Positions 50,539 to 60,447 of a stretch of DNA of 64,000 nucleotides are shown in pieces; the first letter of the stretch is position 1; each line of letters opens with the position of its first letter. A model generated the notes under the pieces. The model made no database searches and was not told the origin of the DNA. It worked only from the letters and a program-made list of their open reading frames with translations. Position numbers and translations under genes: made by a program. The stretch covers positions 496,001-560,000 of the forward strand of contig OY787448.1 of NCBI GenBank assembly GCA_963678855.1. Direction: 5' to 3'. Source of the stretch: F22 sp963678855. GTDB taxonomy: Bacteria; Bacteroidota; Bacteroidia; Bacteroidales; Bacteroidaceae.

Positions 50539-52332
50539 TTACTTGTCATCACCTTCAAGTTGTTGCTTCAATTGAGCCAAAGCATCCAAATCACCAAGAG
50601 TTGTAGAAGCAGCTTGGTTTTGAATGTTAGCAGCAGCTTGGTTTTGCTTACGTGGAGCTTGTGCACGCTTAGCACGACGTTCTGCACGCTCTTCACCCTT
50701 AGCCTTATCTTCGTGGATGCGGCTGTGAGATAGGATGATACGCTTAGAATCCTTGTTGAATTCGATTACCTTGAAGTCAAGTTGTTCGTTCAATACAGCT
50801 GCAGAACCATCTTCCTTAACTAGGTGCTTAGGAGTAGCGAAACCTTCGATACCCTCAGCTAGTTTAACAACCGCACCCTTGTCAAGAAGCTCAACGATAG
50901 TACCTTGGTGGATAGTACCGTATGCGAAGTCATCCTCGTATTGATCCCAAGGGTTTTCTTCTAGTTGCTTGTGACCTAGGCTTAGACGACGGTTGTCTTT
51001 GTCGATTTCAAGAACCTTAACGTCGATAGTTGCACCTACAGAAGTGAATTCAGATGGGTGCTTAACCTTCTTAGTCCAAGAAAGGTCAGAGATGTGGATA
51101 AGACCATCAACACCTTCTTCGATTTCTACGAACACACCGAAGTTAGTGAAGTTACGTACACGTGCTGCGTGAACAGAACCTTGAGGATACTTCTCTTCGA
51201 TAGCTGCCCATGGATCTTCCTTAAGTTGCTTGATACCAAGAGACATCTTACGTTCGTCGCGGTCAAGAGTCAAGATTACTGCTTCAACTTCGTCACCTAC
51301 CTTCATAAAGTCTTGAGCACTACGCAAGTGTTGAGACCAAGACATTTCAGATACGTGGATAAGACCTTCTACACCAGGAGCGATTTCGATGAATGCACCG
51401 TAGTCTGCCATTACGACAACCTTAGCCTTCACCTTGTCACCTACCTTCAACTCTTCAGAAAGAGCATCCCATGGGTGTGGAGTCAATTGCTTGATACCTA
51501 GAGCGATACGCTTCTTATCGTTATCGAAGTCAAGGATAACAACGTTCAACTTTTGGTCAAGCTCTACAACCTCGTGTGGATCGCTTACGCGGCCCCAAGA
51601 AAGGTCTGTGATATGTACCAAACCATCTACACCACCAAGGTCAATAAACACACCGTAAGAAGTGATGTTCTTAACTGTACCTTCAAGTACTTGACCCTTC
51701 TCAAGCTTAGAGATGATTTCTTTCTTTTGTTGTTCTAGTTCAGCCTCGATCAATGCTTTGTGAGATACAACTACGTTCTTGTACTCTTGGTTGATCTTAA
51801 CAACCTTGAATTCCATAGTCTTACCTACAAATACATCATAGTCACGAATTGGCTTCACGTCGATTTGCGAACCTGGAAGGAACGCTTCGATTCCAAACAC
51901 ATCAACGATCATACCACCCTTAGTGCGGCACTTGATGTAACCTTGGATAATTTCTTCGTTTTCAAGAGCTGCGTTAACACGGTCCCAAGAACGTGCAAGA
52001 CGAGCCTTGCGGTGAGAAAGAACCAATTGGCCTTTCTTGTCTTCCTGATTTTCAACGTATACTTCTACAGTATCGCCTACCTTAAGATCAGGATTGTAAC
52101 GGAACTCATTCATTGGAATGATACCGTCTGATTTAAAACCGATGTTTACAACTACTTCACGCTTGTTCATTGCAATCACCGTACCATCAATAACCTCACG
52201 GTCAGTAACGTTGTTAAGGGTACCTTCATACACCTTTTCTAGTTCTTCTTGGCTAACAAGTGTTTGTTCGCCGTTTTCGTAAGCATCCCAATCGAACTCA
52301 GCAAGAGGGGCTACATTCTTTAAATTTTCCAT
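50539..52332 (-). CDS. rpsA: 30S ribosomal protein S1
   Basis: S1 binds mRNA at the ribosome; with few Shine-Dalgarno sites in this phylum it is likely central to initiation. The 597-aa protein has six S1 domains; the third to fifth show the repeated pattern GVFIDLGGVDGLVHITDLSW and its variants, while the last is divergent (EGFATPKHL). A basic, Gln/Ala-rich tail (about 550-597) ends the chain. Codon use is biased, consistent with high expression. Confidence 0.97.
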   Translation of the reverse strand: MENLKNVAPLAEFDWDAYENGEQTLVSQEELEKVYEGTLNNVTDREVIDGTVIAMNKREVVVNIGFKSDGIIPMNEFRYNPDLKVGDTVEVYVENQEDKKGQLVLSHRKARLARSWDRVNAALENEEIIQGYIKCRTKGGMIVDVFGIEAFLPGSQIDVKPIRDYDVFVGKTMEFKVVKINQEYKNVVVSHKALIEAELEQQKKEIISKLEKGQVLEGTVKNITSYGVFIDLGGVDGLVHITDLSWGRVSDPHEVVELDQKLNVVILDFDNDKKRIALGIKQLTPHPWDALSEELKVGDKVKAKVVVMADYGAFIEIAPGVEGLIHVSEMSWSQHLRSAQDFMKVGDEVEAVILTLDRDERKMSLGIKQLKEDPWAAIEEKYPQGSVHAARVRNFTNFGVFVEIEEGVDGLIHISDLSWTKKVKHPSEFTSVGATIDVKVLEIDKDNRRLSLGHKQLEENPWDQYEDDFAYGTIHQGTIVELLDKGAVVKLAEGIEGFATPKHLVKEDGSAAVLNEQLDFKVIEFNKDSKRIILSHSRIHEDKAKGEERAERRAKRAQAPRKQNQAAANIQNQAASTTLGDLDALAQLKQQLEGDDK

Positions 52333-52397
52333 TAATAAATTGTTGTTGTTACGTTAATTGAGTTAGACATTATATTGATTACACTCTAATTCGGGCG

Positions 52398-52435
52398 CAA
52401 AGATAGGACTTTCTCTTGAATACACAAAGAGAAAG
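52398..52435 (-). promoter_or_regulatory. Promoter of rpsA with an inverted repeat in the spacer
   Basis: Minus strand TATCTTTG (52405 to 52398) with TTTG (52428 to 52425) 19 bp upstream. A 9-bp inverted repeat, CTTTCTCTT (52409-52417) and AAGAGAAAG (52427-52435), lies between and over these elements, a possible operator for S1 autocontrol or growth control. Confidence 0.68.
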
Positions 52436-52515
52436 CCCTATTATTTTAGCCTTAAATATGCTGACAGTCAGTTTTTAATATTCGTTGATAAAAATCAAGT
52501 TGCAAGCTCTAAACT

Positions 52516-52592
52516 TCTGGCTTTGAATTCTGAAATTTTGGCTTTAAATCTTGAGATTCTTGCCTTAAAGCTGAACATTCTGACTTAATTAG
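52516..52592. repeat. 21-bp imperfect tandem repeat between prfC and rpsA
   Basis: Units at 52516-52536, 52537-52557, 52558-52578 and a partial one from 52579 share a TCTGGCTTTaAAT-like core, about 3.6 copies. The period equals two helical turns. It lies between the prfC stop (minus strand) and the rpsA promoter. Confidence 0.6.
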
Positions 52593-52615
52593 TCAGCACA
52601 GGGTGTGCATATTGC

Positions 52616-54190
52616 TTAAAATTCTGATGTAAAGTGAAAGCGAATGTCCTTGAAATCATTTTGTGCCATCTGCAACACATAATTTGAGTCAGCCAAGAAC
52701 ACATCACGCCCTTCATGATCTTTTGCAATGTATTGGTACTTACGCTTCTTGAACGCTTCCAGTGCTTCTTCACTATCGCTTTCAATCCAACATGCCTTAA
52801 ACAAAGACAATGGCTCCCAACGACATGATGCATTGTATTCATGCTCTAGACGGTATTGAATCACCTCAAACTGAAGTTGACCCACCGTACCAATAATCTT
52901 GCGACCATTAAACTGGTTGACAAATAGCTGAGCCACACCCTCGTCCATCAACTGATCCACACCCTTAGCAAATTGCTTTTGCTTCATCGGGTCGGCATTT
53001 TCGATATACTTAAACATCAATGGCGAGAAGCTAGGCAAGCCCTTGAAGTGAAGCTTTTCACCTGAAGTCAAGGTGTCACCAATCTTAAAGGTACCGCTAT
53101 CTGGCAAACCGATGATATCACCTGCATAAGCCTCATCAACAGTAGTCTTACGCTGTGCCATAAATTGCGTCGGGCTAGAGAATCGCATATTCTTGCCGTG
53201 ACGCATATGTAAATAAGGTGTATTACGCACGAACTTACCACTACATATCTTACAAAAAGCCACACATGAACGGTGATTCGGGTCGATATTGGCAGTAATC
53301 TTGAAGATAAAGCCTGTGAACTTCTCCTCATTAGGATTAACTTCACGTTCGATAGCTTCGATTGGAAGTGGACTTGGCGCAATCTCTACAAAACAGTCCA
53401 ATAGTTCTTGTACACCAAAGTTGTTCAATGCAGAACCAAAAAATACAGGCGCTACTTCGGCAGCCAAATATGTGTCACGGTCAAACTCTGGATACACGCC
53501 CTCTATCAAGTCAAGATCTTCACGAAGTTGTTCAGCAGATTCTTCACCAATTTGTGCATCAAGCTCAGCAGACTTCACGTCCACTTCCACCTTTTCGGTC
53601 ATAACTTGTTTATCAGGTTGATACAAGTCAAGCTTATTTTCAAAGAGGTTGTACACCCCTTTAAATCGTGGTCCTTGATCGATAGGCCAAGAAAGCGGAC
53701 GTACGCTAATCTTCAATTCTTCTTCTAGCTCATCAAGCAAATCGAATGGGTCTTTACCCTCACGGTCCATCTTATTGGCATAGATGATTACAGGAGTATT
53801 GCGCATACGGCATACTTCCATCAACTTACGCGTTTGGGCCTCCACACCTTTCGCACTATCCACAACAATGATTACACTATCTACCGCTGTCAATGTACGG
53901 AAAGTATCTTCAGCAAAATCTTGGTGACCTGGAGTATCCAAGATATTGATTTTGTAATCTTTGTAATCAAATTCCATCACGGAAGTTGTTACCGAGATAC
54001 CACGTTGTTTCTCGATTTCCATCCAGTCGGACGTTGCAGACTTCTTGATCTTGTTGTTCTTTACAGCACCTGCAACTTGAATCTGTCCACCAAAAAGAAG
54101 AAGCTTTTCGGTCAACGTTGTTTTACCCGCATCGGGGTGAGAAATAATCGCAAAAGTTCTTCTTCTGCTGATTTCATTTTCGTTCGCCAT
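52616..54190 (-). CDS. prfC: Peptide chain release factor 3
   Basis: RF3 is the GTPase that removes RF1/RF2 after peptide release. The 524-aa protein has the full set of G motifs: SHPDAGKTTLTE (G1), GISVTTSV (G2), DTPGHQDF (G3), NKMDREG (G4), and the RF3-type C-terminal domains with NPNEEKFTGFIFKI and NQFNGRKIIGTVGQLQFEV. Closely linked to rmlD, as in other Bacteroidales. Confidence 0.97.
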   Translation of the reverse strand: MANENEISRRRTFAIISHPDAGKTTLTEKLLLFGGQIQVAGAVKNNKIKKSATSDWMEIEKQRGISVTTSVMEFDYKDYKINILDTPGHQDFAEDTFRTLTAVDSVIIVVDSAKGVEAQTRKLMEVCRMRNTPVIIYANKMDREGKDPFDLLDELEEELKISVRPLSWPIDQGPRFKGVYNLFENKLDLYQPDKQVMTEKVEVDVKSAELDAQIGEESAEQLREDLDLIEGVYPEFDRDTYLAAEVAPVFFGSALNNFGVQELLDCFVEIAPSPLPIEAIEREVNPNEEKFTGFIFKITANIDPNHRSCVAFCKICSGKFVRNTPYLHMRHGKNMRFSSPTQFMAQRKTTVDEAYAGDIIGLPDSGTFKIGDTLTSGEKLHFKGLPSFSPLMFKYIENADPMKQKQFAKGVDQLMDEGVAQLFVNQFNGRKIIGTVGQLQFEVIQYRLEHEYNASCRWEPLSLFKACWIESDSEEALEAFKKRKYQYIAKDHEGRDVFLADSNYVLQMAQNDFKDIRFHFTSEF

Positions 54191-54236
54191 GAATTTATAT
54201 TATCTTACTATATTTATATATGTATATGGTATACGA

Positions 54237-55097
54237 CTAGTTTTCTAGAAGTTGAATACATTTTTGCAATGATTCTTCCCAATGAGGAATCTCAATGCCA
54301 TATGTTGCTTTGATTTTTGCTTTGCTCAACAAAGAATAAGCAGGACGAGCAGCAGCGGTAGGATAGTCCTCAGTACAGATTGGTCCAAGCTTACATCCTT
54401 CTACACCTGCCAAGCGATGGATAGCCACAGTGAAATCGTACCATGATGCTACACCTTCATTTGTATAATGATATACTCCTGGTTCGATACCTTTAATAGA
54501 CATCACCAAAAGTGCCTCTGCCAAATCGGCTGCATATGTTGGTGTCCCTACTTGATCGGCTACTATATTGAGTGCATCTCGCTCACGTCCCAAACGAATC
54601 ATTGTCTTCACAAAATTATTTCCATGTGTCGAGTACAACCATGCAGTACGCACTACCGCACTAAGCGGACAGAAGTTCATTACAGCCTCTTCACCTGCCA
54701 ACTTGGTGCGACCATATACTGAAACTGGTGCTGTAGGATCTGACTCCAGATAAGGACGACAGTTTGTGCCATCAAACACATAATCAGTAGAAACATGCAA
54801 TACACGTGCACCGTGTGCTTGTGCTGCTTGCGCTAGTACTTGTGGAGCCATCGCATTGATTTTTTCACACAGCGCTGCATCTTCCTCTGCTTTATCTACC
54901 GCAGTATAAGCTGCACAATTAATCACCACATCCACTTCATGAGTAGAAAAAAAATCGAAAAGTGCCTTTTCATCACAAATATCTAAATCTGCCACATCTG
55001 TAAAATAATACGTATGCTCAGAATACTTAGGTGATTCAGATAGTGTGCGCAACTCATTACCTAGTTGGCCGTTCGCTCCAGTTACTAGAAATTTCAT
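54237..55097 (-). CDS. rmlD: dTDP-4-dehydrorhamnose reductase
   Basis: RmlD reduces dTDP-4-keto-rhamnose, the last step to dTDP-L-rhamnose. The 286-aa protein has the Rossmann loop TGANGQLGNEL (7-17) and the catalytic pair in VYGRTKLAGEEAV. Length is standard. It lies 46 bp upstream of prfC and 33 bp after the DUF4924 gene in a minus-strand set; rmlA, B and C are elsewhere. Confidence 0.95.
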   Translation of the reverse strand: MKFLVTGANGQLGNELRTLSESPKYSEHTYYFTDVADLDICDEKALFDFFSTHEVDVVINCAAYTAVDKAEEDAALCEKINAMAPQVLAQAAQAHGARVLHVSTDYVFDGTNCRPYLESDPTAPVSVYGRTKLAGEEAVMNFCPLSAVVRTAWLYSTHGNNFVKTMIRLGRERDALNIVADQVGTPTYAADLAEALLVMSIKGIEPGVYHYTNEGVASWYDFTVAIHRLAGVEGCKLGPICTEDYPTAAARPAYSLLSKAKIKATYGIEIPHWEESLQKCIQLLEN

Positions 55098-55130
55098 TAG
55101 GATTTAATTTTATAAGTTCGTATTGTAGTT

Positions 55131-55682
55131 TTATTTGAATTCCAATTCGCCTGCATCATCCTTCTCTTTATAGTTGGCTAGCAAGGAAATAAAATTTTGT
55201 ATAGGTTCCAGCGCCTTCATCGTTTGTTCGGTGATTTTTTGTTTGCGCAATCGAAGCATCATCACTTGATACAACATCTCAAAACAGCTCTCTATTTCCC
55301 CTACCTCACGTGTCTCTGCCTCGCTCTTTGCACGAAACTCGACGACAAAAGGAAGTGCTTTATAATAAGCACCACTGTAGAAAGGAAATTTAGGTGAATC
55401 TAATAGTTGTTGATGCAGGTCGGACAACTTGATCATCACATTCTTATGAATCTGCAGATGGCCTGTTTCTACCACATCCTCCTCACGCATCATATTGATG
55501 CGATCTTGAAGCCATTGCACATAAGCCTCTTCTTGTTCTTCTGTAAGTTGATATGGCTTGACCACTCGCTCACGCAGAACATCTATATTTAATTGACAGC
55601 TACGAATCAAATCTTCTACACTCCAAAGATATAGAAGATATTCAGACTGGTTTTCTTTTCTAAGTTTCTCTGAAATATACAT
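55131..55682 (-). CDS. DUF4924 family protein
   Basis: The 183-aa protein is all-helical, acidic and cytoplasmic, starting MYISEKLRKENQSEYLLYLW. DUF4924 is a Bacteroidetes-specific family usually found next to rmlD/prfC and a LysE gene, as here. Function is unknown; conserved position suggests a housekeeping role. Confidence 0.92.
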   Translation of the reverse strand: MYISEKLRKENQSEYLLYLWSVEDLIRSCQLNIDVLRERVVKPYQLTEEQEEAYVQWLQDRINMMREEDVVETGHLQIHKNVMIKLSDLHQQLLDSPKFPFYSGAYYKALPFVVEFRAKSEAETREVGEIESCFEMLYQVMMLRLRKQKITEQTMKALEPIQNFISLLANYKEKDDAGELEFK

Positions 55683-55722
55683 AGTTTAAAAGTATATATT
55701 ATATGAAGTACTCAATAAATAC

Positions 55723-56358
55723 TTAGTGCGTGAATAATGTAATGAGTACACCTACTACAGCGGCCAACATCACCACACCTCCAACAATACGGTTTATCAA
55801 AAAGATACCACGAAGGTTAAAGCGCTCTCTTACCATATTCACTCCAGTAGTCAATAAAAACCACCATACAAGTGCACCAAGAACAATCATCGCATAAGCC
55901 ATCATTTTGGGAAAATCTGGAAATTCATGCAATGTCACATTAAAGCGTGCAAATAACGCAATAAAGAGCAAAAGAATCATTGGGTTGGAAAAGGTCACAA
56001 GAAAGGCTGTTACACCGTTGTGCCATAAACCATCTCTTTGTCTGGAAGACTGACGTATACTTTTGACTGGATTAGACATATACATATATAGTCCAAAGCC
56101 AAACAACAGCAGACTTCCTAGAATCTGCAACCATAGACGGTGTGTTTGAATAAATGGGTCAACCCACTTCATTCCGTATCCAGTAAAAACTGCATATATT
56201 ATATCACTCACTGCAGCACCACATCCGGTGACAAAACCGTACCATCTACCTTTATTAAGTGTACGCTGTACACAAAGAACTCCCACAGGACCCATGGGAG
56301 CAGATACGATAACGCCAATTAAAAAGCACTTAAAAAAAAGGAGTAACACACTAATCAT
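55723..56358 (-). CDS. LysE-family transporter
   Basis: The 211-aa inner-membrane protein has six hydrophobic helices and the LysE signature APMGPVGVLCVQRTLNKGRW near the N-terminus, then LVTFSNPMILLLFIALFA in the middle. Members export amino acids or similar small molecules. The ATG at 56358 gives the normal family length (about 205-215); longer frames run into the purL promoter region. Confidence 0.93.
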   Translation of the reverse strand: MISVLLLFFKCFLIGVIVSAPMGPVGVLCVQRTLNKGRWYGFVTGCGAAVSDIIYAVFTGYGMKWVDPFIQTHRLWLQILGSLLLFGFGLYMYMSNPVKSIRQSSRQRDGLWHNGVTAFLVTFSNPMILLLFIALFARFNVTLHEFPDFPKMMAYAMIVLGALVWWFLLTTGVNMVRERFNLRGIFLINRIVGGVVMLAAVVGVLITLFTH

Positions 56359-56414
56359 GCGGCAAATATCGGAAAAATACCTTACATACGCGAGGAATAA
56401 CGTAAAAAAAGCAC

Positions 56415-56422
56415 TATCTTTG
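56415..56422 (+). promoter_or_regulatory. -7 element of purL
   Basis: TATCTTTG, about 50 bp upstream of the purL ATG at 56474. No clear -33. The longer in-frame start at 56228 lies inside the LysE gene and is not used. Confidence 0.5.
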
Positions 56423-56473
56423 CGCGAAAATTCAGCCCTCTTCGGGCGAATCAAACAAAAACAAACCCAGACA

Positions 56474-59400
56474 ATGATTTTATTTTTTAAAACCAAGAAG
56501 GATGTGGTGATTGCTACCCAAGTGGCACAAGAGCTTGATGCACAAAACATCGAGAAACTGTGCTGGCTATTTGGCGACGCCCAACTAATTGCTCTGACTC
56601 AAGTAGGGGGCACCTTTATCGGCCCTCGTCGTGAAATGATTACACCATGGAGTACAAATGCTGTAGAGATAGCAAACAACATGGGTGTGGAACATATAGA
56701 GCGTATTGAGGAATACTTCCCAGTAGACTCTGCTGATGCTGACCACGACCCTATGCTCCAACGTGTTTATGAAACTCTAAACCAAGACATTTTTGTACAC
56801 GATGTAGAGGCTGCGCCTATACAATACATTGATGACATTGAAGCGTACAACGAAGCTGAAGGACTAGCTCTGAGTGAAGAAGAAATCGCATACCTACGTG
56901 ATGTAGAATCACAACTAGGGCGACAACTTACGGACTCGGAGCTTTTTGGTTTTGCTCAAATCAATTCTGAACACTGCCGTCACAAGATTTTCGGTGGTAC
57001 ATTTATCATTGATGGTGAAGAGATGGAATCTTCTCTTTTCCAAATGATCAAGAAGACGACTAAAGAGAATCCAAACCAAATCGTTTCAGCTTACAAAGAT
57101 AATGTAGCCTTTGCTAACGGTCCTGTAGTGGAGCAATTTGCTCCAGCAGACCACAGTAAATCGGACTACTTCGTGATTCGTGATATCGAATCTGTGATCT
57201 CTATAAAAGCAGAAACACACAATTTCCCAACAACAGTAGAACCTTTCAACGGGGCTTCAACAGGTACTGGTGGTGAAATCCGTGACCGTATGGCTGGTGG
57301 TAAAGGCTCATGGCCTATTGCAGGAACTGCTGTATATATGACTAGCTACCCTCGCATGAAGGAAGACGTCTTCGCATGGGAAAGAATTCTTCCAGTAAGA
57401 AAATGGTTGTATCAAACTCCAGCTCAAATCCTAATCAAGGCTTCTAACGGTGCGTCTGATTTTGGTAACAAGTTCGGTCAACCTCTTGTATGTGGTTCTG
57501 TCCTTACTTTCGAGCACCAAGAACATGGTGTTGAATATGGTTTCGACAAAGTCATCATGCTTGCTGGTGGTGTGGGTTATGGTCCTAAGCGCGACTGCTT
57601 GAAGGGCGAACCTGAAGCTGGCAATAAGGTGGTCGTTATCGGTGGTGACAACTACCGCATCGGTCTAGGTGGTGGTTCGGTATCTTCTGTAGATACAGGT
57701 CGTTATAGCTCAGGTATCGAGCTAAACGCAATTCAACGTGCTAATGCCGAAATGCAAAAGCGTGCAAACAACGTAGTACGTGCGCTTTGTGAAGAAGAAA
57801 ACAACCCAGTCGTTTCTATCCACGACCACGGTAGTGCAGGTCACGTGAACTGTCTATCTGAGCTTGTAGAAGAAAGCGGCGGTTTGATCCATATGGACAA
57901 ACTTCCTATTGGTGATAAGACTTTGAGTGCCAAAGAAATCATTGCCAATGAAAGTCAAGAGCGTATGGGTCTTTTGATCAAGGAAGACGCCATTGACTAT
58001 GTACGTCGTATTGCTGAGCGTGAACGTGCTCCTATGTATGTAGTAGGTGAGACTACTGGCGACAAGCGTTTTACTTTCGAACAAGCGGACGGTGTGCGTC
58101 CATTTGATTTGTCTGTAGACCAAATGTTTGGTTCGTCTCCTAAAACATATATGCGTGATACAACGGTAGATCGTACATACGAAATGCCAGAATATGACAC
58201 AACTCAACTATGTAGATATGTCAAAGATGTCCTTCATCTAGAAGCTGTGGCTTGTAAAGACTGGTTGACTAACAAGGTAGACCGTTCTGTAACAGGTAAG
58301 GTAGCTCGCCAACAGTGTCAAGGTCCATTGCAATTGCCATTGAGCGACTGTGGTGTAGTAGCACTTGACTATCGTGGCAACAAGGGTATCGCAACTGCTA
58401 TTGGTCACGCACCTCAAGCTGCACTTGCAGACAGTGCGAAAGGTAGCGTATTGGCAGTCGCTGAATCATTGACAAATATCGTATGGACTCCACTTGCTGA
58501 AGGCATCAAGAGTCTATCTCTTTCTGCCAACTGGATGTGGCCTTGCCGTAGCCAAGAAGGTGAAGATGCTCGTCTATATAAAGGTGTGAAAGCATTGAGC
58601 GACTTCTGTTGTGCACTTGAAATCAATGTGCCTACAGGTAAGGACTCGTTGTCAATGACACAAAAGTATCCTAACGGTGAAAAAGTCATTTCTCCAGGAA
58701 CAGTCATTGTATCTGCTGGTGGTGAAGTAAGTGATGTGAAGAAAACAGTATGTCCTGTCCTTCAAGATGTAGAAGGTGCTAAGATTTATCATATCGACTT
58801 TAGTTTCGACAACCTACGCCTAGGTGGTTCTGCATTTGCACAATCACTAGGTAAGGTGGGTAGTGATGTACCAACAGTAACAAATCCTCAATACTTCCGC
58901 GACGCCTTTGAAGCTGTACAAGCCTTAGTTAACGAAGGTAACCTAATTGCTGGTCACGATATTTCTGCTGGTGGTTTGGTGACTGCTATTGCTGAAATGT
59001 GTTTCGGACAAACTGCAATTGGTGCGAATATTGATCTTAACGGCTTCGCTGAAGAAGATGTGGTTAAGATTCTATTTGCGGAAAATCCAGGTGTACTTGT
59101 TCAAACAAAAGACGCAGCTCGTCTAGAAGAAGTTCTTGGCGAAGCTGGTATTGCATTTAACCTACTTGGTGAAGCGACTATTGATGCACAGTTGACAATC
59201 AACCGTGGCGATGAAAACGTATTGTCTACAACAGTTTCAACACTACGTGACGCATGGTATCAAAGCAGCTGGTTGATGGACAAGAAGCAAAGCATGAACG
59301 GCATGGCAGACGAACGTCGCAAGCACTACGACTTGCAACCAGTATCGTGGACAATGCCTACTTCTTTTGAAGGAACACTTTCATCATATGGTGTTTCTGC

Positions 59401-60175
59401 TGAGCGTCGCACGGCATCTGGTGTAAAAGCTGCAATTATCCGTGAAAAGGGTACAAATGGTGAGCGCGAAATGGCTTACTCTCTATATCTAGCAGGTTTT
59501 GATGTAAAGGATGTCACTATGACTGACTTGACTTCTGGCCGTGAAACACTAGAAGATATCCAAATGATTGTCTTCTGTGGTGGTTTCTCTAACAGTGATG
59601 TACTTGGTTCTGCAAAAGGCTGGGCAGGTGGCATCTTGTTCAACCCTAAGGCAAAAGCAACTCTAGATGCATTCTTTGCTCGTCCTAACACACTTTCTTT
59701 GGGTATCTGTAACGGTTGCCAGTTGATGATGGAACTTGGAGTCATCAATCCTGAGCACACAGAAAAGGGCTATATGGATCATAACGACTCACACAAGTTT
59801 GAGTCAAGCTTCGTAAGTCTAAGCATCCCACAAAACAAGAGTGTTATGCTTGAATCACTTAGTGGTACTGACCTAGGTATATGGGTAGCTCACGGCGAAG
59901 GTAAGTTTGTCCTTCCACAAGCGGAATCAGATTATCATATCGCTGCGAAATACCAATACGACACATATCCTGGCAACCCTAATGGGTCTGCATACAACGT
60001 AGCAGGATTGGCTAGCAAAGACGGTCGTCACCTAGCCATGATGCCTCACTTGGAAAGAGCTATCTTCCCATGGCAATGTGGCTTCTATCCAGAAGAAGAA
60101 GTGAAGCGCCATGAGATTACTCCATGGTTGGAAGCATTCGTGAATGCACGCATTTGGTGTGAAAACAACAAGTAA
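56474..60175 (+). CDS. purL: Phosphoribosylformylglycinamidine synthase (large single-chain form)
   Basis: This enzyme makes FGAM from FGAR, glutamine and ATP in purine synthesis. The 1233-aa chain is the large single-polypeptide type: an N-terminal PurS-like domain, a linker (SEHCRHKIFGGTF), two AIRS-type halves (SIHDHGSAGHVNCLSELVEE; ITAGHDISAGGLVTAIAEM-like), and a C-terminal class I glutaminase with nucleophile Cys in GICNGCQLMME and His in MPHLERAIFPW. Length and order are standard. Confidence 0.97.
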   Translation: MILFFKTKKDVVIATQVAQELDAQNIEKLCWLFGDAQLIALTQVGGTFIGPRREMITPWSTNAVEIANNMGVEHIERIEEYFPVDSADADHDPMLQRVYETLNQDIFVHDVEAAPIQYIDDIEAYNEAEGLALSEEEIAYLRDVESQLGRQLTDSELFGFAQINSEHCRHKIFGGTFIIDGEEMESSLFQMIKKTTKENPNQIVSAYKDNVAFANGPVVEQFAPADHSKSDYFVIRDIESVISIKAETHNFPTTVEPFNGASTGTGGEIRDRMAGGKGSWPIAGTAVYMTSYPRMKEDVFAWERILPVRKWLYQTPAQILIKASNGASDFGNKFGQPLVCGSVLTFEHQEHGVEYGFDKVIMLAGGVGYGPKRDCLKGEPEAGNKVVVIGGDNYRIGLGGGSVSSVDTGRYSSGIELNAIQRANAEMQKRANNVVRALCEEENNPVVSIHDHGSAGHVNCLSELVEESGGLIHMDKLPIGDKTLSAKEIIANESQERMGLLIKEDAIDYVRRIAERERAPMYVVGETTGDKRFTFEQADGVRPFDLSVDQMFGSSPKTYMRDTTVDRTYEMPEYDTTQLCRYVKDVLHLEAVACKDWLTNKVDRSVTGKVARQQCQGPLQLPLSDCGVVALDYRGNKGIATAIGHAPQAALADSAKGSVLAVAESLTNIVWTPLAEGIKSLSLSANWMWPCRSQEGEDARLYKGVKALSDFCCALEINVPTGKDSLSMTQKYPNGEKVISPGTVIVSAGGEVSDVKKTVCPVLQDVEGAKIYHIDFSFDNLRLGGSAFAQSLGKVGSDVPTVTNPQYFRDAFEAVQALVNEGNLIAGHDISAGGLVTAIAEMCFGQTAIGANIDLNGFAEEDVVKILFAENPGVLVQTKDAARLEEVLGEAGIAFNLLGEATIDAQLTINRGDENVLSTTVSTLRDAWYQSSWLMDKKQSMNGMADERRKHYDLQPVSWTMPTSFEGTLSSYGVSAERRTASGVKAAIIREKGTNGEREMAYSLYLAGFDVKDVTMTDLTSGRETLEDIQMIVFCGGFSNSDVLGSAKGWAGGILFNPKAKATLDAFFARPNTLSLGICNGCQLMMELGVINPEHTEKGYMDHNDSHKFESSFVSLSIPQNKSVMLESLSGTDLGIWVAHGEGKFVLPQAESDYHIAAKYQYDTYPGNPNGSAYNVAGLASKDGRHLAMMPHLERAIFPWQCGFYPEEEVKRHEITPWLEAFVNARIWCENNK

Positions 60176-60198
60176 TTCTAACATAGAATTGACTATAT

Positions 60199-60240
60199 AA
60201 AAAGTGCACTTTGTAAATTGTTACAAAGTGCACTTTTTTA
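60199..60240 (+). terminator. Intrinsic terminator of purL
   Basis: A perfect 18-bp stem (arms 60199-60216 and 60221-60238) with an ATTG loop, followed by a T run. Flanking 60241-60376 shows no gene. Confidence 0.95.
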
Positions 60241-60376
60241 TATTCTAAAATGACTCATCAATTTAAGACTTAACAAGTCTAGCAATCTAAAAGCAGGGCT
60301 TCTATTTATCAATATATTCTAATAAGGTATGCATTATTACAAAACATTATTTATATACATAAGAGCAAGCAGTTGA

Positions 60377-60408
60377 TTGGGGAAAACCGAACTTTTTTGG
60401 TATATTTG
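60377..60408 (+). promoter_or_regulatory. Promoter of the sensor-kinase pair
   Basis: TTG at 60377-60379 and TATATTTG at 60401-60408, with a 21-bp spacer. Confidence 0.68.
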
Positions 60409-60447
60409 TACGGATTATATAATTGAACTAAGACAACAAGACGTAAC

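Noticed and set aside
52516..52592. Tandem repeats as a CRISPR.
   Set aside because: Units abut without spacers and no cas genes are present.
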